A DNA stretch of 5,170 nucleotides, taken from assembly GCA_002700765.1 (NCBI GenBank), contig PAEP01000050.1, positions 7,152-12,321 on the forward strand, read 5' to 3'. This document shows positions 1 to 3,903 of this stretch, piece by piece. Under the pieces are notes generated by a model that worked only from the letters and a program-made list of their open reading frames with translations, did no database searches and had not been told where the DNA came from. How positions within the stretch are numbered: position 1 is the stretch's first letter; the number at the start of each line of letters is the position of its first letter. The translations under genes were made by a program, and so were the position numbers. Source of the stretch: Synechococcus sp. MED850 (GTDB taxonomy: Bacteria > Cyanobacteriota > Cyanobacteriia > PCC-6307 > Cyanobiaceae).

Positions 1-75
1 TCTCAACGCGTTAAGACACACGCGTGGTTTGAATCAAGTTCACGGTGATTGCATTCAAGTCAGCATGGCAGCGGT

Positions 76-207
76 TCAGGCTGGCATGTTTCTGCTTTGA
101 TCCAAACAGATTTCAGGTTCAAACGGATCGCTCTGAACGATGTATTTGTTACCTGACTTTTGCACAACCTTCCAACCACAAGAGATATTCTGCTGGATCA
201 TGATCAT
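76..207 (-). CDS. Probable small protein of unknown function, 43 aa
   Basis: The minus strand holds a 43-residue reading frame starting at ATG 207, with a second in-frame ATG at 201, and ending in TGA at 76-78. AAGGA lies four bases before the ATG, a good ribosome binding site that favours the upstream start. The product has a protein-like core (GWKVVQKSGNKYIVQSDPFE, residues 11-30) followed by PEICLDQ. It looks like a small beta-rich domain, has cysteines at 10 and 34, and shows no signal peptide or membrane segment. A weak promoter (TCGACA, 16 bp, GATTAT; 315-320 and 293-298) would give a leader of about 80 bases. I do not recognise a family. A longer frame on the same strand (149-352) overlaps it in another register and is less convincing. 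Existence is moderately likely; function is unknown. Confidence 0.5.
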   Translation of the reverse strand: MIMIQQNISCGWKVVQKSGNKYIVQSDPFEPEICLDQSRNMPA

Positions 208-580
208 GTCGTCCTTGGACGGGATCGACAGCCCTTAGCCATCTACCTTTGGTCTCGTTGGTTGAACCAGAGGTAGAGAGGGTTGTACAGCAATAATCGA
301 TGTGTCTGATGTAATGTCGAATCGATAATTCTGCCACATTTGTTTCATTCACATCGACTCCAACAAGAGAAGACTGGATGCAGAATTAAAGAGGTTCACG
401 TCCGGGAACCATTGCTGAAAACGGAGTGATATTACCCCTGGAGGGGATCCTGTTTTTTAGGTCGTGTATTCCACCATCTGATCGAAAATACGATTCGAAG
501 TCCGGTTTGATACTGGCCGCTGTAAAACATCAACAGAGCCAAGTCGTTATTCGCCTTATGTTTCAATTTTGGCTTTAAGC
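208..580. other. Intergenic stretch without a convincing gene
   Basis: I see no persuasive gene in this 373-base stretch. It contains the possible promoter of the 43-residue gene (293-320). A GTG-start frame on minus (149-352) has a GGAG about five bases before its start but a low-complexity, unfamiliar product. A plus frame open from 390 to 578 lacks an ATG. A short hairpin, CCCC-TGGA-GGGG (435-446), is followed six bases later by T6 (453-458), which resembles a weak terminator on plus. TCGAA (482-486) and TTCGA (494-498) form a small inverted repeat. I found no clear promoter for the HTH gene downstream. Confidence 0.5.
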
Positions 581-802
581 ATGCTGAATAGCGACCCTTC
601 CACCTCTCATCGGCTTGGACCAGTCCATGGATGGAGATCCAAGCGATTAAGGATATCTATCGCGCTGCGTTTGCAAGGCTGGACCTATCATTCCATTGCT
701 GAACATTTATATATTTCTCCAAAGTCAATTATGCGTGATATTAAATGCTATGCAATCAGGATGCGTTTAGAACGGGGAGCTCCTGTTCCAAAGTTTAACT
801 AG
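581..802 (+). CDS. Small HTH-only DNA-binding protein (LuxR/sigma-4-like), 73 aa
   Basis: This 73-residue protein is almost entirely one helix-turn-helix unit. Residues 24-60 run RISIALRLQGWTYHSIAEHL, then YISPKSIMRD and a helix ending near RMRL. The pattern 'LxxGWTxxxIAxxLxISPKSIMRD' matches the shape of LuxR-type or sigma-region-4-like HTHs, with the ISPKS turn leading into the recognition helix. No receiver, effector or membrane domain is present, so it would act alone or as a dimer in the cytoplasm. ATG 581 is chosen; an in-frame TTG at 569 would add four residues, and neither has a strong ribosome binding site. The frame is open back to 482 but without a usable ATG, so there is no sign of a lost N-terminal domain. 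Its neighbour ferritin is convergent. A regulatory target cannot be named. Confidence 0.72.
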   Translation: MLNSDPSTSHRLGPVHGWRSKRLRISIALRLQGWTYHSIAEHLYISPKSIMRDIKCYAIRMRLERGAPVPKFN

Positions 803-848
803 CTTGTACGAGCTTCACCAAGGGCAATGCGTGGATGCAGAATAGAAT

Positions 849-880
849 GGGTCAAACACAAAATGATTTGCTTTTGGCCT
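849..880. terminator. Possible bidirectional terminator hairpin between HTH gene and ferritin
   Basis: GGTCAAA (850-856) pairs with TTTGGCC (873-879) with one G-U, and CAAA (859-862) pairs with TTTG (867-870) around the loop ATGA, separated by a small 2x2 internal loop. The hairpin sits between the two convergent genes, where a shared terminator would be expected. There is no good T tract on either side, so this is only a possible terminator. A second inverted repeat, CTAAAA-GG-TTTTAG (897-910), overlaps the ferritin stop codon. Confidence 0.3.
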
Positions 881-906
881 TATCCATTAACCAGACCTAA
901 AAGGTT

Positions 907-1500
907 TTAGTTGTTGTCTTGCAGCGTTGCGGGCTGATGTTGGCCGTTATCCAGTTCGTTGTCAATAATCAATAAAGCGGCTGATTGATGATCTGCAAAT
1001 CGAACTCTTCCGTAGAGGTGCGCGAATTCGTGCTCAGATTTCACTTGTTGTTCAACCATTGGATCCAGAAAAACCGTTGATCGAATATCTCCACTGCGTT
1101 CAGCAATGGCATAAAGCTGTTGGAGTGATGACGTCAGGTCTGACTCCATCAAAAATGACGAAGCCATCACATCCTCCGCAGATGTCCAAGCTTGACGTGG
1201 GACATCGATCTGGTGCAATTCAATGGTTTGTCCTCGTGCAAGCAGGTAGTCACCAAATTTTTCTGCGTGTTCCTGTTCCCCTTGGGATTCGTGGCGGAAG
1301 TAGCGTGCGAATCCTCGCAGTTCTCGCTCCGCGAACCAGATCGTGGTTGCAAAGTAGGCCGTGTGGGCTTGCCTTTCCATGTTGAGATGATCCTGCATGG
1401 CTTTGAGCAGATCACTGTCCATGGGTTCAGCCATGGCACGACCCATTGGCCCAAAGGTCAAATCAGGAGTGGTTGACAGGCTGGGTTGTGTTGAGGGCAT
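907..1500 (-). CDS. Ferritin (non-haem), marine Synechococcus SynFtn-like
   Basis: Ferritin oxidises Fe(II) at a di-iron centre and stores the product as a mineral inside a 24-subunit cytoplasmic cage. This 197-residue protein shows the ferritin four-helix signature. Helix A carries NMERQAHTAYF (Glu42, Tyr49). Helix B carries HESQGEQEHAEKF (Glu71, Glu75, His78). Helix C carries LMESDLTSSLQQLYAIAE (Glu119). Helix D follows VFLDPMVEQQVKSE (Asp146, Glu150, Glu156). From memory it aligns closely with the characterised Synechococcus CC9311 ferritin, including its Tyr40, Glu62 and Asp137 positions, while that protein's Asp65 is Gly74 here. ATG 1500 is preferred over the in-frame TTG at 1521 because the N-terminus then approaches the usual length and GAG precedes it. 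Upstream lie a weak promoter and a GTGC/GCAC element shared with the idiA/piuC control region. Confidence 0.93.
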   Translation of the reverse strand: MPSTQPSLSTTPDLTFGPMGRAMAEPMDSDLLKAMQDHLNMERQAHTAYFATTIWFAERELRGFARYFRHESQGEQEHAEKFGDYLLARGQTIELHQIDVPRQAWTSAEDVMASSFLMESDLTSSLQQLYAIAERSGDIRSTVFLDPMVEQQVKSEHEFAHLYGRVRFADHQSAALLIIDNELDNGQHQPATLQDNN

Positions 1501-1574
1501 CAGATCTGATCTCGCAAGCAAGACCAGTGAACTGATTTGAAGTTAGAGGCTCGAGCAATTCGTTGCAGCTGGGT

Positions 1575-1588
1575 TGTGCGATTTGCAC
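1575..1588. promoter_or_regulatory. Candidate operator TGTG-N2-ATTTGCAC upstream of ferritin
   Basis: TGTGCGATTTGCAC contains the perfect inverted arms GTGC and GCAC around five bases. It matches the element at 2742-2755 at 11 of 14 positions (TGTG-N2-ATT-Y-GCAC). It lies about 75 bases before the ferritin start, inside the leader if the proposed promoter is right. The spacing GTG-N7-CAC is one base shorter than the classical Crp site, so a Crp-family protein is possible but unproven. Confidence 0.35.
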
Positions 1589-1613
1589 CTCAAGCTGCCC
1601 TGGGCAACATGTT

Positions 1614-1641
1614 CTTATGACAATAGTTTGAATGGAATCAA
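1614..1641 (-). promoter_or_regulatory. Possible ferritin promoter
   Basis: On the minus strand, TTGATT (1636-1641) and CATAAG (1614-1619) are 16 bp apart, each matching four of six consensus bases. Transcription would begin near 1607, inside the palindrome AACATGTT (1606-1613), giving a leader of about 107 bases. That leader would also hold TGCCC-T-GGGCA (1596-1606) and the 1575-1588 element. No terminator is evident between idiA and ferritin, so readthrough from idiA is also possible. Confidence 0.3.
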
Positions 1642-1678
1642 GTCTTGCAACTGTTTTTCTCAGTAGGTGGTTCAGGCT

Positions 1679-2692
1679 TTAGCGCCAACCATTTTCAGCC
1701 ATAATTTGAATTGCCATTTTTTGTGTGTCTGCCAGCTGGCTGATGGAGACGTTGTCTGGATTGAATTGTCCAAATGCTTTCAATTGTTTGGATGTTCCAT
1801 AACCCTTCAAAGGATACTCATAGGTGGGGCCCGACAATTCTTGGCTACCCTTTGGAGATGCTAGATATTCGATAAGTTGAATTCCTTCACTGCGATTTTT
1901 TGCAGATTTGGCTAATCCGGCTGCACTGATATTAACGTGAGCTGGATTTGGCATGATTAATTGGACGGATTGACTGATTGTCTGATCCTTTTGTCCTGTC
2001 TTTCCGGCTTGCATGCGAGCAAAATAATAATGATTAACTACTCCAATACCGCACTTCCCTTGGCCTACGGCACGAATCAAGGAGATATCGCCAGAGAAGT
2101 ATGGCTGTTCAACATTGGACACCAAGCCTTTGACCCATTGCGTTGCTTTGGCTTGTCCTTTTAAGACAACTTGGTCAGCTACCAATGATTGGTTATAAAC
2201 ATTTTTTCGTTTGCGTAAGCACAATTTTCCTTTGAATTCTGGTTTCGCTAGGTCTGCATAGGATTTGATTGAGCCGGCTTGTATTTTGCTTGGATTGATG
2301 ATGATCGCCCGTACTCTGCGGGTTAAGCCGAACCAGCGATTGCTTGGATCTCTAAATTTTTTAGGTACATCTTCGACGAGTTGCTTCGATTGGATTGGTG
2401 CAAGCAGGCCAGCTCTGGCAGCATTGTTGATGCGAGCAGAGTCAACCAACATAATAACATCTGCCTTGGAGTTAGAACCCTCTCGTTTCAATCTTTCGAC
2501 CAGGGAGATGCCAGAAGCTTCAATTAGTCTAACTTTGATGCCAGTTTCCTGGCTGAATTTCTTGTAAACTTCTCGGTCGGTATTGTAGTGCCGCCCTGAA
2601 TAAACTCTTACTTCCTTTGCTTCCAAAGGTTGCATAACTGCTGTCGCTGCGAGCAGTACCACCCCATGAAAAATGCCAACTTGACGCTTCAT
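1679..2692 (-). CDS. idiA: Periplasmic ferric-iron binding protein of ABC transporter (IdiA/FutA)
   Basis: This is the Fe(III)-binding component of a FutABC-type ABC importer; the permease and ATPase are not in the window. The 337-residue protein begins with a clear signal peptide (KR, a hydrophobic run from about 5 to 20, then LEA-KE cleavage near residue 25). The mature start VRVYSGRHYNTD is the family hallmark. Likely iron ligands are His35, Tyr36, Tyr166 (in VYNQSL) and Tyr222-Tyr223 (in VNHYYF), matching the tyrosine-rich site of FutA proteins. Cys158 and Cys214 could pair. Length is normal and the gene is intact. ATG 2692 is chosen because it begins the signal peptide; it has no Shine-Dalgarno. 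Longer in-frame starts (ATG 2716, TTG 2842) would add a poor N-terminus crossing the control region. It is divergent from piuC and upstream of ferritin on the same strand. Confidence 0.95.
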   Translation of the reverse strand: MKRQVGIFHGVVLLAATAVMQPLEAKEVRVYSGRHYNTDREVYKKFSQETGIKVRLIEASGISLVERLKREGSNSKADVIMLVDSARINNAARAGLLAPIQSKQLVEDVPKKFRDPSNRWFGLTRRVRAIIINPSKIQAGSIKSYADLAKPEFKGKLCLRKRKNVYNQSLVADQVVLKGQAKATQWVKGLVSNVEQPYFSGDISLIRAVGQGKCGIGVVNHYYFARMQAGKTGQKDQTISQSVQLIMPNPAHVNISAAGLAKSAKNRSEGIQLIEYLASPKGSQELSGPTYEYPLKGYGTSKQLKAFGQFNPDNVSISQLADTQKMAIQIMAENGWR

Positions 2693-2741
2693 TATCAACA
2701 ATAGACATGCAATCATGTTATGGCTGTTGAGTGCGCTCTGC

Positions 2742-2755
2742 TGTGATATTCGCAC
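2742..2755. promoter_or_regulatory. Candidate operator TGTG-N2-ATTCGCAC between idiA and piuC
   Basis: TGTGATATTCGCAC shares 11 of 14 bases with the element upstream of ferritin. Its right half, CGCAC, is also an arm of the inner inverted repeat. It covers the proposed -35 box of piuC, which would favour repression of that gene or mutual control of the divergent pair. Known precedent: idiA of Synechococcus elongatus is controlled by IdiB, a Crp/Fnr-family protein. That this element is an IdiB-type site is inference. Confidence 0.38.
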
Positions 2756-2771
2756 TATTCCTCTGTATAAA
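2743..2771 (+). promoter_or_regulatory. Probable piuC promoter
   Basis: TATAAA (2766-2771) matches five of six -10 bases, and GTGATA (2743-2748) 17 bp upstream matches four of six -35 bases. Transcription would start near 2778, giving a leader of about 46 bases before the piuC ATG. The -35 box lies inside the candidate operator. Confidence 0.42.
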
Positions 2772-2823
2772 AAGATGCATGTTGGTAGTGCGTAGACTAT
2801 GGGACCGATGGAACTATTGATTG

Positions 2824-3495
2824 ATGGATACGATGACGACAAAATTATTGGATTCTGATGAAATCGCTGAAATTAAAACAATCCTCGAACAAAGCACATC
2901 GCAACAATGGCTAGATGGACGCCTTACTGCAGGCGAATTTGCCGCCCAACATAAGCAGAACAAGCAGCTGGCTCCTGATTGTCCTGCTGGTGTTCAAGCG
3001 ATCGATTTGATCTCGTCAAAACTTCGGCATCTGCCACTTGTCAGGAGTTTTGCGTTGACTAAAAAGATTCACTCAGTGATACTTTCTCGTTCAGATGTTG
3101 GCGATGGTTATGGATGGCATGTTGACAATCCTTTTTCAAAATATGGGCGCCGAGATCTTTCATTCACCCTGTTTTTGAATGATCCAACATCCTATGATGG
3201 TGGTGAGCTATCAATTCAGGGTGTCCAGGAAGCGGTCAATATCAAATTGCCTGCTGGATACATCATCGTTTATCCCAGTTCTTCATTGCATTGTGTGCAT
3301 CAAGTTCAGCGGGGATCGCGTCTTGTCTGTGTTGGTTGGATTGAGAGCTACGTCCGTGCTTTTGAGGATCGTTTGTTGTTATTTCATCTCGATGCTGGCG
3401 CTAAGGGCCTTTTAGCTCGACATGGTCGTTCCGATGAGTTGGATCTGATTTTTCAGGCCTATGCCAATGCGGTGCGACGTTTCTCTTGCGAGTAA
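2824..3495 (+). CDS. piuC: PKHD-type Fe(II)/2-oxoglutarate hydroxylase (YbiX/PiuC family)
   Basis: This 223-residue enzyme belongs to the Fe(II)- and 2-oxoglutarate-dependent oxygenases, YbiX/PiuC branch, cytoplasmic and of unknown substrate. The metal triad is visible: His99 and Asp101 in YGWHVDNPF, and His156 in YPSSSLHCV, with Arg166 in GSR as the likely 2-oxoglutarate anchor. LFLNDPTSYDGGEL and IKLPAGYIIVYPSSSLH form the double-stranded beta-helix core and are close to E. coli YbiX as I recall it. N-terminal WLDGRLTAG and C-terminal FHLDAG and RHG segments are also family-like, and the length is typical (about 225). ATG 2824 is chosen; ATG 2833 and TTG 2821 are alternatives. In other bacteria PiuC genes are iron-regulated and sit beside iron receptors; here the partner is idiA, divergently transcribed. 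Confidence 0.93.
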   Translation: MDTMTTKLLDSDEIAEIKTILEQSTSQQWLDGRLTAGEFAAQHKQNKQLAPDCPAGVQAIDLISSKLRHLPLVRSFALTKKIHSVILSRSDVGDGYGWHVDNPFSKYGRRDLSFTLFLNDPTSYDGGELSIQGVQEAVNIKLPAGYIIVYPSSSLHCVHQVQRGSRLVCVGWIESYVRAFEDRLLLFHLDAGAKGLLARHGRSDELDLIFQAYANAVRRFSCE

Positions 3496-3530
3496 GTGAT
3501 TTTTGTTACTGGCTCTTGCGCCATATGTTC

Positions 3531-3559
3531 TTGATGCCAGATCCGTCAATGTTGATAAT
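3531..3559 (+). promoter_or_regulatory. Probable promoter of the small exported protein
   Basis: TTGATG (3531-3536) and GATAAT (3554-3559) are 17 bp apart; the -10 matches five of six consensus bases and the -35 four. Transcription would start near 3566, leaving only about 14 bases before the TTG start at 3580. TGATAAT (3553-3559), a half-site of the Fur 7-1-7 motif, overlaps the -10, with a degraded right half (ATATTTT), so iron control through Fur is conceivable. Confidence 0.45.
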
Positions 3560-3579
3560 TATATTTTGGTATTGGAGCT

Positions 3580-3810
3580 TTGTCGAAGCGATCCCCTGTT
3601 TCTGTCTTCTTGGCAGCCACCTCATTGATGGTTGCCTCCACGGCGTCTACCGTTGTTCATGCTCAGGATGGTGGCGGATTAAAGGAGTGGACGACAGATC
3701 AAGCTGTTGAAGACAAGAGCAAGATGGATGCTGATGCTGCCGCGATTCAAAGAAAAGCTGAGTTAGAAGATGTTTGTGTACCAGTGGGTGAGGGTGAAAA
3801 TTGTTGGTGA
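3580..3810 (+). CDS. Small exported acidic protein with a C-terminal cysteine pair, unknown function
   Basis: The 76-residue product has a clear signal peptide: MSKR, a hydrophobic and Ala/Ser-rich stretch to about residue 25, then VVHA before QDGG, so cleavage is expected after Ala28. The mature 48 residues are acidic (about 12 Asp/Glu against 5 Lys/Arg), with a probable helix at 40-64 and an end reading VCVPVGEGENCW. Cys66 and Cys75 could form a disulfide or bind metal. The start must be TTG 3580: an in-frame stop lies at 3556 and the next ATG is inside the signal peptide. GGAG lies only two bases before TTG, so initiation may be weak or leader-dependent. It follows piuC by 84 bases but has its own likely promoter, and it ends at a strong terminator. 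I do not recognise a family; the periplasm is the likely location. Confidence 0.72.
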   Translation: MSKRSPVSVFLAATSLMVASTASTVVHAQDGGGLKEWTTDQAVEDKSKMDADAAAIQRKAELEDVCVPVGEGENCW

Positions 3811-3856
3811 TCTCCTGCTGTTGATCTGTCCAAAGCCTTTTGCTTGAGATATCAAC

Positions 3857-3885
3857 AAAAAAAGGCGCCCGAAGGCGCCATTTTT
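3857..3885. terminator. Bidirectional intrinsic terminator
   Basis: GGCGCC (3864-3869), loop CGAA, GGCGCC (3874-3879) form a six-pair GC stem flanked by A7 on the left (3857-3863) and A-T5 on the right (3880-3885). Read on plus it ends the small exported gene; read on minus the A7 becomes a T7 tract and it ends the porin gene. Position between convergent genes fits both roles. Confidence 0.9.
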
Positions 3886-3903
3886 GTTCAATGAGCTGGG
3901 ATG

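Larger units (their letters stand above)
2705..2792. repeat. Concentric inverted repeats in the idiA/piuC control region
   Basis: ACATGCA (2705-2711) and TGCATGT (2776-2782) are inverted repeats centred at 2743.5. AGTGCG (2730-2735) and CGCACT (2751-2756) are inverted repeats centred at 2743. The inner arms are 21 bp apart, two helical turns. A third copy, TAGTGCG (2786-2792), inverts CGCACTA (2751-2757) across 28 bases. ACATG-CAAT-CATGT (2705-2718) is a further small palindrome. The arrangement suggests several operator half-sites serving both divergent genes. Confidence 0.5.

Noticed and set aside
149..352. 67-residue minus-strand frame with GTG start and a GGAG before it
   Set aside because: The product is unlike a folded protein, and its 3' part overlaps the better-supported 43-residue gene in another register.
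481..505. TTCGAA near a possible tRNA T-loop on minus
   Set aside because: The flanks do not form a T stem, and no acceptor or anticodon arm can be found.
390..578. Plus-strand open frame (about 50 residues from GTG 426)
   Set aside because: No ATG, GGA is adjacent to the GTG without spacing, and the product is unfamiliar; the length is expected by chance.
1059..1476. Open frames opposite and within ferritin
   Set aside because: They are shadows of the ferritin gene, whose motifs are unambiguous.
1961..2567. Plus-strand frames opposite idiA
   Set aside because: They lie entirely within idiA and show no domain or ribosome binding site.
3486..3710. Hydrophobic plus-strand frame overlapping the small exported gene
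   Set aside because: It is in another register, starts with TTG inside the piuC end, and competes with a frame that has a clear signal peptide.
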